Below are positions 14,397-23,838 of a stretch of 60,629 nucleotides of DNA, one piece after another; position 1 is the stretch's first letter; every line of letters begins with the position of its first letter. Position numbers and translations under genes: made by a program. Location of the stretch: positions 1 to 60,629 of the forward strand of contig CAJUSJ010000016.1 of NCBI GenBank assembly GCA_910588865.1. Direction: 5' to 3'. Under the pieces are notes generated by a model that worked only from the letters and a program-made list of their open reading frames with translations, searched no databases and was not told where the DNA came from. This DNA comes from an uncultured Lachnospiraceae bacterium. Its GTDB lineage: Bacteria > Bacillota > Clostridia > Lachnospirales > Lachnospiraceae.

Positions 14397-15425
14397 ATGG
14401 CAGTAAAAGTAGCAATCAATGGTTTTGGACGTATTGGACGTCTGGCATTCAGACAGATGTTCGGAGCAGAGGGTTATGAGATCGTGGCTATCAACGACTT
14501 AACAGATCCCAAGATGCTGGCTCATTTATTAAAGTATGATACCGCGCAGGGCGGATACACCGGACGTATCGGTGAGAATCTGCACACTGTAGAGGCCGGC
14601 GAAGATTCCATTACTGTAGATGGCAAGACCATCAAGATCTACGCGGAGAAGAACGCCGCTGATCTTCCTTGGGGCGAGATTGGTGTTGACGTAGTTCTGG
14701 AGTGTACTGGTTTCTACTGCTCCAAAGCAAAATCCCAGGCTCATATCGACGCGGGCGCTAAGAAGGTTGTTATTTCCGCGCCGGCTGGCAACGATCTGCC
14801 AACAGTTGTTTTCAGCGTAAATGAAGGCACACTGACCAAAGATGACACCATTATTTCCGCGGCTTCTTGTACAACCAACTGCCTGGCTCCTATGGCTAAG
14901 GCTCTCAATGATTATGCTCCAATCCAGTCCGGTATCATGAGCACCATCCACGCTTACACAGGCGATCAGATGATCCTTGACGGACCTCACAGAAAGGGAG
15001 ATTTAAGAAGAGCAAGAGCAGGCGCTGCTAATATCGTTCCCAACTCCACCGGCGCAGCTAAGGCTATCGGCCTGGTTATTCCGGAACTGAACGGCAAGCT
15101 GATCGGTTCCGCGCAGCGTGTTCCGGTACCCACCGGCTCCACCACCATCTTAACAGCAGTTGTTAGGGGCGCGGACGTTACAAAAGAGGGAATCAACGCA
15201 GCTATGAAGGCAGCTTCTTCCGCTTCCTACGGCTACAACGAGGATCCCATTGTTTCCTCTGATGTTATCGGCATGAAGTATGGTTCTCTGTTTGACGCGA
15301 CTCAGACCATGGTAGCTAAGATCGCTGACGATCTCTACGAGGTACAGGTAGTTTCATGGTATGACAACGAGAACTCCTACACCAGCCAGATGGTTAGAAC
15401 AATCAAATACTTCGCTGAACTGTAA
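14397..15425 (+). CDS. gap: Glyceraldehyde-3-phosphate dehydrogenase
   Basis: A 342-residue NAD-dependent enzyme that oxidises and phosphorylates glyceraldehyde 3-phosphate in glycolysis. The N-terminal INGFGRIGRLAFR is the dinucleotide fold, SAASCTTNCLAP holds the catalytic Cys158, and the C-terminal SWYDNENSYTSQM is diagnostic. ATG at 14397 is chosen because AGGAGG at 14381-14386 is about 10 bases away; an ATG at 14388 is too close. The coding sequence is enriched in few codons, as in highly expressed genes. It heads the gap-pgk-tpiA run, but a strong terminator follows it directly. Confidence 0.97.
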   Translation: MAVKVAINGFGRIGRLAFRQMFGAEGYEIVAINDLTDPKMLAHLLKYDTAQGGYTGRIGENLHTVEAGEDSITVDGKTIKIYAEKNAADLPWGEIGVDVVLECTGFYCSKAKSQAHIDAGAKKVVISAPAGNDLPTVVFSVNEGTLTKDDTIISAASCTTNCLAPMAKALNDYAPIQSGIMSTIHAYTGDQMILDGPHRKGDLRRARAGAANIVPNSTGAAKAIGLVIPELNGKLIGSAQRVPVPTGSTTILTAVVRGADVTKEGINAAMKAASSASYGYNEDPIVSSDVIGMKYGSLFDATQTMVAKIADDLYEVQVVSWYDNENSYTSQMVRTIKYFAEL

Positions 15426-15460
15426 TCATTATTTACAGGACAAGTTTTATCAGTGATCCA

Positions 15461-15494
15461 AAAAGGGTCCGGTCTCAGGACCGGACCCTTTTAT
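15461..15494 (+). terminator. Strong terminator after gap
   Basis: Fourteen-pair perfect stem AAAAGGGTCCGGTC / GACCGGACCCTTTT with a TCAG loop. It should separate gap from pgk at the transcript level and can work in both directions. Confidence 0.9.
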
Positions 15495-15584
15495 AATGGC
15501 CGCTAAAGCGGCCTCGCCGGGGGAATCTGTCAACGAAGTCGACCGGAAGCCGGCGCGGCGAGCAAGGCTGAGGCCTGCTCGATC
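15495..15584 (+). repeat. Interspersed two-hairpin repeat, copy C
   Basis: Begins ATGGCCGCTAAAGCGGCC, identical to the first hairpin of copy A, and ends with CGAGCAAGGC / GCCTGCTCG and GAT as in copies A and B. The central linker differs and is longer. It lies between the gap terminator and the pgk ribosome site. Confidence 0.65.
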
Positions 15585-15613
15585 TGTAAAAACATGAAAG
15601 GGGTATGATTACC

Positions 15614-16828
15614 ATGTTAAATAAAAAGACCGTAGATGATCTGACCAATCTGCAGGGCAAGAAAGTATTAGTCCGCTGCGATTTCAATGTTCCGTTAAAG
15701 GATGGGGTGATCCAGAACTACAACCGTATCGACGGAGCCATCCCCACCATCAAGAAGCTGCTGGATCAGGGCGCAAAGGTTATCCTGTGTTCCCATCTTG
15801 GCAAACCCAAGGGCGAGCCGGTTCCGGAGATGTCCTTAGCTCCTGTGGCTCCCGCTCTCAGCGAGAGACTGGGCGTTGAGGTTAAGTTTGTGAATGATCC
15901 CAAGGTAACAGGGCCCGAGACCCAGGAGGTAGCCGCCGGGTTAAAGGATGGCGAGGTTCTGCTGCTTCAGAATACCCGCTACAGAGTGGAAGAGACCAAG
16001 TACGGCAAGGATGAGAAGGCAGACGCTTACGCGAAAGAGCTGGCTGACCTGTGCGAGGGCGGTGTATTTGTAAACGATGCCTTCGGAACCGCTCACAGGG
16101 CTCACTGCTCCAATGTAGGCGTGACTAAGCACACCAAGGAGAACGTGGTCGGCTACCTGATGGAGAAGGAGATCAAGTTCTTAGGACAGGCTGTGGAGAA
16201 TCCGGTGCGTCCGTTTGTGGCCATCTTGGGCGGAGCTAAAGTATCTGACAAGATCAATGTGATCAATAACCTTCTTGACAAGGTAGACACCCTGATCATC
16301 GGCGGCGGCATGGCTTACACATTTGCCAAGGCCCAGGGCCAGGAGATCGGCAATTCTCTGTGCGAGGAGGATAAGCTGGATTATGCTCTGGAGATGGTGA
16401 AGAAGGCTGCCGGCAAGGGCGTGAAGCTGCTTCTGCCTGTTGATCATGTTGAGGGCAAGGAATTTAACAATGACACAGAGCGCAAGGTGGTTGACGTGAT
16501 CGACGCGGGCTGGTCAGGTTTTGATATTGGTCCTAAGACCATTGAGTTATACAAGGAAGCCTTAAAGGGCGCTAAGACCGTGGTTTGGAACGGGCCTATG
16601 GGAGTGTTTGAGTTCTCCAACTTCGCGGAGGGTACTCTGGAGGTCTGCCGGGCTGTCGCGGAGCTGACGGACGCTACTACGGTTATCGGCGGCGGCGATT
16701 CCGTCAACGCGGTGAAGAGACTGGGCTTTGCTGACAAGATGACCCACATCTCCACCGGCGGCGGCGCTTCTCTGGAATTCTTAGAGGGCAAGGAACTGCC
16801 AGGTGTAGCGGCTGCTGACAATAAATAA
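15614..16828 (+). CDS. pgk: Phosphoglycerate kinase
   Basis: A 404-residue enzyme that makes ATP from 1,3-bisphosphoglycerate and ADP. Substrate-binding segments VLVRCDFNVPLKDG and LCSHLGKPKG (residues 20-65), GGAKVSDKI near 200, and the nucleotide site GGGDSVNAV with C-terminal STGGGASLEFLEG are all present. The ATG at 15614 is preferred over 15605 because the GAAAGGGG site at 15596-15603 would be too close to the latter. No sigma-A promoter is obvious between the gap terminator and pgk; repeat copy C fills most of that gap. Confidence 0.97.
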   Translation: MLNKKTVDDLTNLQGKKVLVRCDFNVPLKDGVIQNYNRIDGAIPTIKKLLDQGAKVILCSHLGKPKGEPVPEMSLAPVAPALSERLGVEVKFVNDPKVTGPETQEVAAGLKDGEVLLLQNTRYRVEETKYGKDEKADAYAKELADLCEGGVFVNDAFGTAHRAHCSNVGVTKHTKENVVGYLMEKEIKFLGQAVENPVRPFVAILGGAKVSDKINVINNLLDKVDTLIIGGGMAYTFAKAQGQEIGNSLCEEDKLDYALEMVKKAAGKGVKLLLPVDHVEGKEFNNDTERKVVDVIDAGWSGFDIGPKTIELYKEALKGAKTVVWNGPMGVFEFSNFAEGTLEVCRAVAELTDATTVIGGGDSVNAVKRLGFADKMTHISTGGGASLEFLEGKELPGVAAADNK

Positions 16829-16975
16829 GCGTTCGCGCCGCGGATAGGATCTTCCCCGGAGCGGCGAAGGCTGCCTGGGGAGATATCATTAAGATTGAAG
16901 TGACTGCTCAGCTTTTCTGGGTGTTTGCCGCGGGAAGAGATATTGAGTGGTTACAGGTGAAGGAGAATTACTGAC

Positions 16976-17728
16976 ATGAGCAGAAAAAAGATCATTGCCG
17001 GCAACTGGAAGATGAATATGACTCCCACAGAGGCAGTCGCGCTGGTAGAAGAGTTAAAGCCGCTGGTAGGCAACGATGAGGTTGACGTTGTATTCTGCGT
17101 ACCAGCTATCGATATCATCCCTGTGGTGAAGGCCACAGAGGGTACCAACATCCAGGTAGGCGCGGAGAACATGTACTTCGAGGAGAAGGGCGCTTACACT
17201 GGCGAGATTTCCCCCAATATGCTGAAGGATGCAGGTGTAAAGTATGTTATCATCGGACATTCTGAGAGGAGAGAGTATTTTAAGGAGACGGATGAGATCG
17301 TAAACAAGAAGGTGCTCAAAGCCATTGAGCATGGAATCACCCCCATCCTGTGCTGCGGTGAGTCTCTGACCCAGAGAGAGCAGGGTATCACCATTGACTG
17401 GATCCGCCAGCAGATCAAGATCGCGTTCCAGAACGTGACAGCGGACCAGGCAAAGGATGTTGTGATCGCCTACGAGCCTATCTGGGCTATCGGGACCGGC
17501 AAGGTGGCCACCTCAGTTCAGGCTCAGGAAGTATGCGCGGCTATCCGCGTATGCGTCGGTGAGATCTATGACCAGGCCACAGCTGAGGCTATCCGTATCC
17601 AGTACGGCGGTTCCGTATCAGGAGCCAGCGCTCCGGAACTGTTTGCCCAGCCGGATATTGACGGCGGCCTGGTGGGAGGCGCTTCCTTAAAACCTGATTT
17701 TGGCAAGATCGTCAACTATAACAAATAA
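16976..17728 (+). CDS. tpiA: Triosephosphate isomerase
   Basis: A 250-residue TIM barrel that interconverts dihydroxyacetone phosphate and glyceraldehyde 3-phosphate. AGNWKMNMT holds the catalytic Lys, VIIGHSERR the His, VIAYEPIWAIGTGK the catalytic Glu and the loop-6 hinge, and YGGSV the phosphate site. RBS GAAGGAG precedes the ATG. The 147 bp between pgk and tpiA are G/C-rich with no terminator I can support, so co-transcription with pgk is likely. Confidence 0.97.
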   Translation: MSRKKIIAGNWKMNMTPTEAVALVEELKPLVGNDEVDVVFCVPAIDIIPVVKATEGTNIQVGAENMYFEEKGAYTGEISPNMLKDAGVKYVIIGHSERREYFKETDEIVNKKVLKAIEHGITPILCCGESLTQREQGITIDWIRQQIKIAFQNVTADQAKDVVIAYEPIWAIGTGKVATSVQAQEVCAAIRVCVGEIYDQATAEAIRIQYGGSVSGASAPELFAQPDIDGGLVGGASLKPDFGKIVNYNK

Positions 17729-17746
17729 AGAGAAGCATTAACATAT

Positions 17747-17795
17747 GCCGTGCCGGACTTGTCCTTTTTGGGGATGGTTTGGCGCGGCTTTTTTT
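17747..17795 (+). terminator. Terminator after tpiA
   Basis: GCCGTGCC / GGCGCGGC stem with a 26-base loop that may hold a smaller hairpin, followed by seven T residues. Confidence 0.7.
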
Positions 17796-17878
17796 GCGAG
17801 GTTTATGGCCTGATCGGTCAGACTCTGGTAAACATGGCGGATGTGACCCGCGGGCAATGACTTAGAAAGGGGTATTGT

Positions 17879-20800
17879 GTGTATAAAAAGCTGAAGACAA
17901 GGACAGCGGTTGTTTTGGCGGTCGCGTTGCTGGCTGCTGATATAACCTCCATGGCGGCCACGGATGTGGGCAGGCCATCCTGGAGAGAAGATCCCATAGA
18001 GGTGACTTTTAAAGCAGGTCAGGGGGGATATTTCTTAGTCAGGGATCAAGAATCCACCAGCTCCAACGTGGAGAGAACCAGCTGGACCCATAAATTCTAC
18101 GACCTGGATCAGGACAGCCGGGGATATTTTACCAGTTTGTCCATGGGAGCTGAGGAGCTGGAGAGGGAAGGCCTGGAGCCGGTGTGGCTGACCGCGGCCA
18201 ACGAGGAGGGGCTTTCTTTCGCGGGCTGGTATTATATGGACGGAAACGCTCCGGCGCTGGTCAGTGACCTGAAAGAAATCTATGGCGACGTGGTTCTGGA
18301 GGGCCAGTGGTATGACCCGGATGAGATCAGAGGGGATCTGGCGGAGGCCGGGAAGGTGAAAGCCATTGGACTTGACGGGAGAACCCTGACAGTAGATGAG
18401 GCGGAGGCAGATGAAGACACCAGAGAGCTTTTGGAGTCAGTCCTTGTTGGTCTGGGATTGGAGAATGCCGGAGAGGAGTTCTGGGCCATGGAGATGGACA
18501 TTTCCGGGGAGGGAAAGGCTGTAACCATCACCGCGGCAATTCCGGAATCCAGGCTTGACCCGGAAAGTCCCATGACAGCGGTGTATGAGGATTATGGCGG
18601 GGACATGGATGTGATTCCCGCGGACACCGGGAGAGAGAAAAATGGATATGGGCTGACCTTTACCGTATCCGGCAAGGGAACCGTCTATGTGGCCAATACC
18701 CGTGAGCTTCCGCCCGACGCTGCCGTCCAGGCTGAGAAAAAGGGAGCGGCAGAGGCCAGACTCACCGCCCAGGGTGAATATGGCGACAATCTTTTGTGGA
18801 ATCTTGATGAGTTGGGGACCCTGACCATCAGCGGCCGGGGGGAGATGGAAGAGGCACCCGGTTGGGCTGATTATCCCTGGCGGGCCAATTCTTATATTGA
18901 CAAAGTGAAAAAACTTGTTATAGAGACAGGTGTTACTACCATAGCGACCAATGCTTTCTACAACTGCTCCAGTCTGACCGAGGCGGAGATCGGGGATACG
19001 GTGACAGCCATAAAAGAGTTTGCTTTTTCCGGCTGTGACAGTCTGACCACTGTACATATGCCGGACAGTATCACTGACATTGATCCCAACGCCTTTTACC
19101 AGTGTGGGAATCTTGAAGAGGGGACACTGGTGGGAAAAGGGGTCTATGAGGAGAAGTTCCGGTGGGAGATGACTGGCGGCGGCACATTGACTTTGAGCGG
19201 AGAGGGAGTACTGCCTGGCAATAGCCCCTGGTATCAGGTCACGGGAGGACGGGACCTGGTCAGAGTTATTATTGAGAAGGGCATAACAGGTATGGGAGTC
19301 AGATCATTTTCCAGAAATGAACACTTGGTAAAGGTGGAACTGCCAGATGGGTTTCTGAGTATTGGGGAGAAGGCCTTTTATGGCTGCTTGAGTCTGGCCG
19401 ACATCAATATACCAGACAGTGTAGTTACCATCAGCTACGATGCCTTTGAGGGCTGCTCGGGTCTTAAGAGCCCCATCCCTGTAGCCATGGGAACCTTTGA
19501 AACGAAGGAGAATATCCGGTGGAAACTGGACAGTGAGGGGACCCTGACCATCAGCGGCCAGGGGGAGATGGATGACCCGCCCTATTCCGGCTACTCTTAT
19601 CCATGGAACTTCATAAGAAAAGACATCAAGAAGGTCATTGTGGAGGAAGGGATCATCAATGTAGGGAATTACGCCTTTCAGGACTGTGTCAATCTGGTGA
19701 GCGCGGAGCTTCCCCAGAGCCTGACCCGAATCGGGGAGTACGCCTTCTCCAGGTGTGCCAGCCTGACGGACATAGAGATACCAGACAGTGTGGAATCCAT
19801 TGGAAACGGCGCTTTTGAGGGCTGTACAAGTCTGGGGACTGTGACAACAGTGGGAAAAGGCACCTGGGGCGATAACCTGTGGTGGGAGCTGGACAGCGAA
19901 GGCACACTGGTGATTCGCGGTCAGGGACAGATGGAGGAGAGCCGGTACGACGCTCCATGGTCATCCCACGATAAGAACATAAAGAAGGTGGTCATTGAAC
20001 AGGGAGTCACCAGTATCGCCGGAAGAGCCTTTGATGACTGTGAAAATCTTACCACGGTCTTATTGCCGGAAAGCGTTGCCAGTATCGGAGATTTTGCCTT
20101 TTCCAACTGCGCCAAGCTGACGGATATCCAGATCGGGGATGCGGTGGTGAGCATTGAGGCCAAAGCATTTTATGGCTGCGTCAGCCTTCCAGGCAGCGTC
20201 CCTGTGGCCAGAGGTGTCTATGAGGACAGGCTTGGGTGGGAATTGACCATGGATGGGACCATGACGGTTGACGGCACAGGAGACCTGCCGGAAAGGGGCG
20301 GCTGGTATGAGGTTTCGTCCTCAGGGGATGTGAAGAAACTTGTTGTGAAGGAAGGGGTCACCGCCATAGGAAACCATGGGTTTTCCTCCTTTGAAAATCT
20401 GGAAAGCGTCCAGCTGCCAAAGAGCCTGACAGCCATAGGAGAGTCTGCCTTTGCCCAGTGCGGCCTTACCAGTATTGTTATACCGGAGAAGGTGACGGTC
20501 ATAGAAAGTGATACGTTTTCCGGCTGTGCTAAGCTGGAATCCGTGACGCTTTCAGAGGGAGTTGAGGAAATCAGGCGGGGGGCTTTTGAGGGAACGATTA
20601 TCCCGTCCGTGGTGATTCCTAAGACCGTGACGGTTCTGGCCCAGAAGGCGTTTCCTAACCAGACCCAACTTATTTTCGCCAAGGAGTCAGAGCTTACAAA
20701 GGAACCTTTGGCCACCACAGGAAAAACCAGTTTCTTAAGTACGGACAACCAGTCCCGTCAGGACTATCAAAGCTATGCCAGCCGTGTGACGATTTCCTAT

Positions 20801-22609
20801 CTGTACCAGGGAGAGGACGGCAGTCTGTATAGGGCTGAATTCGTGCCTGGGACGAAAAAGATGATGATTGAACAGTATTCCGGGGATTTCAAATTCCAGA
20901 AAAGCTGGGATGTGCCAATGGAACTGCCTATGTTCGGCGGATTTTATGAAGGGGAATCCGAGCTTTATGGGGTCTTCGGCCAGGGAAACGGCGGGGAGGA
21001 CAACCAGACGGAAGTGGTTCGGGTGGTCAAGTACAGCAAGGACCTGGAACGTCTGGACTCTGTCAGCTTTTACGGGATGAACACCACGGTTCCATTTGAC
21101 GCGGGAAGTCTGCGCATGACAGAAAACGACAGAGAACTGTTTATCCGCACCTGCCATACCATGTACAGGTCCAGCGACGGGCTGAGACATCAGGCAAATA
21201 TGACGTTGGCTGTGAATAAAAAAGGAATGACCCAGTCTTACGCCAATTATCAGGTGAGCAATAACTCAACTGGTTATGTGTCCCACTCTTTTAACCAGTT
21301 TATCAAAGCGGATGGCGACAAGGTGGTGGCAGTGGACCATGGGGATGGATATCCCAGGGGAGCGGCACTGACTGTCTATAAAGGGGATGATCTTATAGAT
21401 AACCCGAATATGTATCTGATATTCCCGGTTAAAGGCGGGGGCATTGGAATGAATTATACAGGCATGACCATAGGGGGGCTGGAGATTTCCGACAGCAGGT
21501 ATCTGGTGGCGGTCAGCAGCATTGACCAGGATCATTATGACGACAGTAAGGAAAAAAACATTTTCCTTATAGCGGTAGATAAGGATGACCCTGCCGGCGC
21601 TCCGGGATTGACTCAGGTTACAAACTATGGGGAAGGAAGCGGCCATTATGTGACAAATCCTCAGCTGGTTAAGATTTCACCGGATCTGTTCGCGGTGATG
21701 TGGGAAGAGGGAAAAGAGGGAGGAACCGTAAAAACCGTATTTTTTGACGGTGAAGGAAGCCGCCTGGGCACCAGCGCGCCGGGAAGCTTTGCCGGAAGCC
21801 TGTCAGACTGCCAGCCGGTTGTGTGCGGTGACAAGGTGATCTGGTATGTGACAGATGGGCAGAATCTGACATTTTACTCTTACCCGGCGGAATTTCCCGG
21901 CTCCGATTCTGACCTTCAGGTGAGCAGAACCGTTCTGAAGCAGAAAGGAAGCAGCGGCTCCGGAGGAGGAAGCGGCTCCGGAGGCGGAAGCGGTTCTGGC
22001 GGAGGCAGTACAGGCGGCTCAGGTGGTCCGGCGGGAGGAAGCGGCGGCCCCGCGGAGGGTGTCAGCGGCTCTGGGATTGTATCTGGCGGGAATCAGCCGG
22101 ATGCCGCGGCTCTCATACTTTCCGGCACCTGGCAGAGAGACCATGTGGGCTGGTGGCTTTTGATGCCAAACGGAAGTTATCCCAGAAATCAGTGGGTGAT
22201 CTTCAACGGAATCACTTATCTGTTTGACAGCAACGGATATATGGTGGAGGGATGGACAGACCTTGGCGGACACTGGTATTATCTGACTCCCGGTTCAGGA
22301 GCAATGGCTGTGGGCTGGATTTTAGTTGAGGGAAGATGGTATTACATGAATGGAGACGGAACAATGGCTGTGGGCTGGATTCAGCCTTCAGACAGATGGT
22401 ATTATCTGAACGGGGACGGAGCGATGGCTGTGGGCTGGATTTCCGCGGGAGGCAGATGGTACTATCTGAACGGAGACGGCTCCATGGCCACTGGCTGGAT
22501 TTTAGTGGAAGGCAAATGGTACTATCTTGGCGAGGATGGAGCCATGCTTGCCAATACCACCACCCCGGATCACCGTGTCGTAGGGGAAGATGGCGCCTGG
22601 ATACAGTAG
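17879..22609 (+). CDS. Large BspA-type leucine-rich-repeat surface protein with cell-wall-binding repeats
   Basis: A 1576-residue secreted protein. It has a signal peptide (1-28, ending SMAA), an N-terminal region of unknown fold, then five tandem modules of about 120 residues starting near 298, 420, 537, 660 and 778. Each module pairs a beta unit (WELDSEGTLTISG-like) with BspA-type LRRs (AFxxCxxL...IPDSV). Residues about 960-1355 are beta-rich and may form a propeller. A Gly/Ser linker (1357-1397) leads to five or so choline-binding-type repeats of the GWILVEGRWYYMNGDGTMA kind (1420-1560) that would hold the protein on teichoic acids. GTG start with GAAAGGGG at 17865-17872. Likely adhesin or matrix protein; the partner is unknown. 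Confidence 0.88.
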   Translation: MYKKLKTRTAVVLAVALLAADITSMAATDVGRPSWREDPIEVTFKAGQGGYFLVRDQESTSSNVERTSWTHKFYDLDQDSRGYFTSLSMGAEELEREGLEPVWLTAANEEGLSFAGWYYMDGNAPALVSDLKEIYGDVVLEGQWYDPDEIRGDLAEAGKVKAIGLDGRTLTVDEAEADEDTRELLESVLVGLGLENAGEEFWAMEMDISGEGKAVTITAAIPESRLDPESPMTAVYEDYGGDMDVIPADTGREKNGYGLTFTVSGKGTVYVANTRELPPDAAVQAEKKGAAEARLTAQGEYGDNLLWNLDELGTLTISGRGEMEEAPGWADYPWRANSYIDKVKKLVIETGVTTIATNAFYNCSSLTEAEIGDTVTAIKEFAFSGCDSLTTVHMPDSITDIDPNAFYQCGNLEEGTLVGKGVYEEKFRWEMTGGGTLTLSGEGVLPGNSPWYQVTGGRDLVRVIIEKGITGMGVRSFSRNEHLVKVELPDGFLSIGEKAFYGCLSLADINIPDSVVTISYDAFEGCSGLKSPIPVAMGTFETKENIRWKLDSEGTLTISGQGEMDDPPYSGYSYPWNFIRKDIKKVIVEEGIINVGNYAFQDCVNLVSAELPQSLTRIGEYAFSRCASLTDIEIPDSVESIGNGAFEGCTSLGTVTTVGKGTWGDNLWWELDSEGTLVIRGQGQMEESRYDAPWSSHDKNIKKVVIEQGVTSIAGRAFDDCENLTTVLLPESVASIGDFAFSNCAKLTDIQIGDAVVSIEAKAFYGCVSLPGSVPVARGVYEDRLGWELTMDGTMTVDGTGDLPERGGWYEVSSSGDVKKLVVKEGVTAIGNHGFSSFENLESVQLPKSLTAIGESAFAQCGLTSIVIPEKVTVIESDTFSGCAKLESVTLSEGVEEIRRGAFEGTIIPSVVIPKTVTVLAQKAFPNQTQLIFAKESELTKEPLATTGKTSFLSTDNQSRQDYQSYASRVTISYLYQGEDGSLYRAEFVPGTKKMMIEQYSGDFKFQKSWDVPMELPMFGGFYEGESELYGVFGQGNGGEDNQTEVVRVVKYSKDLERLDSVSFYGMNTTVPFDAGSLRMTENDRELFIRTCHTMYRSSDGLRHQANMTLAVNKKGMTQSYANYQVSNNSTGYVSHSFNQFIKADGDKVVAVDHGDGYPRGAALTVYKGDDLIDNPNMYLIFPVKGGGIGMNYTGMTIGGLEISDSRYLVAVSSIDQDHYDDSKEKNIFLIAVDKDDPAGAPGLTQVTNYGEGSGHYVTNPQLVKISPDLFAVMWEEGKEGGTVKTVFFDGEGSRLGTSAPGSFAGSLSDCQPVVCGDKVIWYVTDGQNLTFYSYPAEFPGSDSDLQVSRTVLKQKGSSGSGGGSGSGGGSGSGGGSTGGSGGPAGGSGGPAEGVSGSGIVSGGNQPDAAALILSGTWQRDHVGWWLLMPNGSYPRNQWVIFNGITYLFDSNGYMVEGWTDLGGHWYYLTPGSGAMAVGWILVEGRWYYMNGDGTMAVGWIQPSDRWYYLNGDGAMAVGWISAGGRWYYLNGDGSMATGWILVEGKWYYLGEDGAMLANTTTPDHRVVGEDGAWIQ

Positions 22610-22633
22610 GGATGTTTTGTTATAGCTTAACCG

Positions 22634-22669
22634 GGGGAGGCCGGGACTCATGTGAGTCCCGGCCTCCCC
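22634..22669. terminator. Bidirectional terminator between the surface protein and glgD
   Basis: Perfect 17-bp palindromic arms (GGGGAGGCCGGGACTCA and complement) around TG. It lies between two converging genes. T runs are short, so strength rests on the stem. Confidence 0.7.
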
Positions 22670-22695
22670 TGCTGAAACCTTATGTTCTGACTGTC

Positions 22696-23838
22696 TTAGA
22701 TCACCTGATACTTTGCCACGTAAACCGGGTAAGTATCTGTGCCCTTTACATCTTTTCCGGCAGTGATCTTCACGTTCTTGTCTGTGATCAGATATTCTAC
22801 GCTGGCTCCTTCTTCAACCACGGTATCCTGCATCAGGACGCAGTTTTTGACTTTCGCGCCCTTGGCGATCTTGACGCCTCGGAACAGGATGCTGTTCTCA
22901 ACTTCGCCCTCAATAACGCAGCCGTCCGCGGCCATAATATTCTTTGCCACAGCGCCTTCGATATAGCGGGTGGGGTTGTCGTCGCGGATCTTGGTGTAGA
23001 TGGGGTTGGGGCTGAACAGGGCGTCTAAGTTGTTGTCGTCGAGAAGTTTCATGTTCTCGTCAAAGTAGCTCTTCATGTCGCTGATGCGGACAATATAGCC
23101 GTCATACTGGAAAGCGTGTACCTTCAGGGTGTCAAGCTGAGGTGCCACGATATCTCTCTCAAAGTAGGAGTAACCCCGGACAAAGGCGTTATGGATCTGC
23201 TCAATAAGGAATTCCCTGCCCACCACATAGATGTTCAGTGAGTAGTCCTGGATGCCCTCATCCTTGGGATTGATGAAGATCTCTTTTACCGTGCTGTCCT
23301 CCACCTTCAGGGTGTAGTACAGACCCTTGCTGGTGCTGATGGTCTGGCGGGCGCTGGCTGGAATCTCCTGCTTCGCGTAGGCGATGGTCACATCAGCGCT
23401 GCTGTCAATGTGAGCGTTGATCATGGACTTGAAGTCAAAGTTCGCCGCGATGTTGGTGTCAGCCATGACAACATACTGCTCTTTCTGAGATCTCAAAAAG
23501 TCCAGGATGCTGGAGAGAGCCTCCACCCGTCCGTTGTAGATCTTTACGGACTTGTCGGCAAACGGAGGAACGATGTTGAGACCGCCGTTTTTGCGGGTCA
23601 GATCCCACTCCCGTCCGGATCCTAAGTGGTCCATAAGGGAATGGTAATTCTTGCGGACAATCAGGGAAACATTGTCAATGCCGCAGTTTACCATGCTGGA
23701 CAGCATAAAGTCTACCATGCGGTAACGGCCGGCGAAAGGAATGGAAGCCATCAGACGCTCGCCTACCAGCTCAGGTACTAAGGAATCGTAACTGTTTGGG
23801 AAAAGGATGCCCAGAGCATTTGCGTTGGAATTTACCAT
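22696..23838 (-). CDS. glgD: Glucose-1-phosphate adenylyltransferase regulatory-type subunit GlgD
   Basis: A 380-residue ADP-glucose pyrophosphorylase homologue. It has the sugar-nucleotidyltransferase core (PFAGRYRMVDFMLSSMVNCGI) and a C-terminal left-handed beta-helix (DGCVIEGEVENSILFRGVKIAKGA). The GGxGxRL catalytic loop found in GlgC is missing at its N-terminus, as usual for GlgD. GlgD pairs with GlgC to make ADP-glucose for glycogen. Its start overlaps the glgC stop by 7 bp, so the pair is coupled. Confidence 0.92.
   Translation of the reverse strand: MVNSNANALGILFPNSYDSLVPELVGERLMASIPFAGRYRMVDFMLSSMVNCGIDNVSLIVRKNYHSLMDHLGSGREWDLTRKNGGLNIVPPFADKSVKIYNGRVEALSSILDFLRSQKEQYVVMADTNIAANFDFKSMINAHIDSSADVTIAYAKQEIPASARQTISTSKGLYYTLKVEDSTVKEIFINPKDEGIQDYSLNIYVVGREFLIEQIHNAFVRGYSYFERDIVAPQLDTLKVHAFQYDGYIVRISDMKSYFDENMKLLDDNNLDALFSPNPIYTKIRDDNPTRYIEGAVAKNIMAADGCVIEGEVENSILFRGVKIAKGAKVKNCVLMQDTVVEEGASVEYLITDKNVKITAGKDVKGTDTYPVYVAKYQVI

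Noticed and set aside
16829..16975. G/C-rich pgk-tpiA spacer as a fifth repeat copy
   Set aside because: Short G/C words match, but neither hairpin of the repeat family is present.
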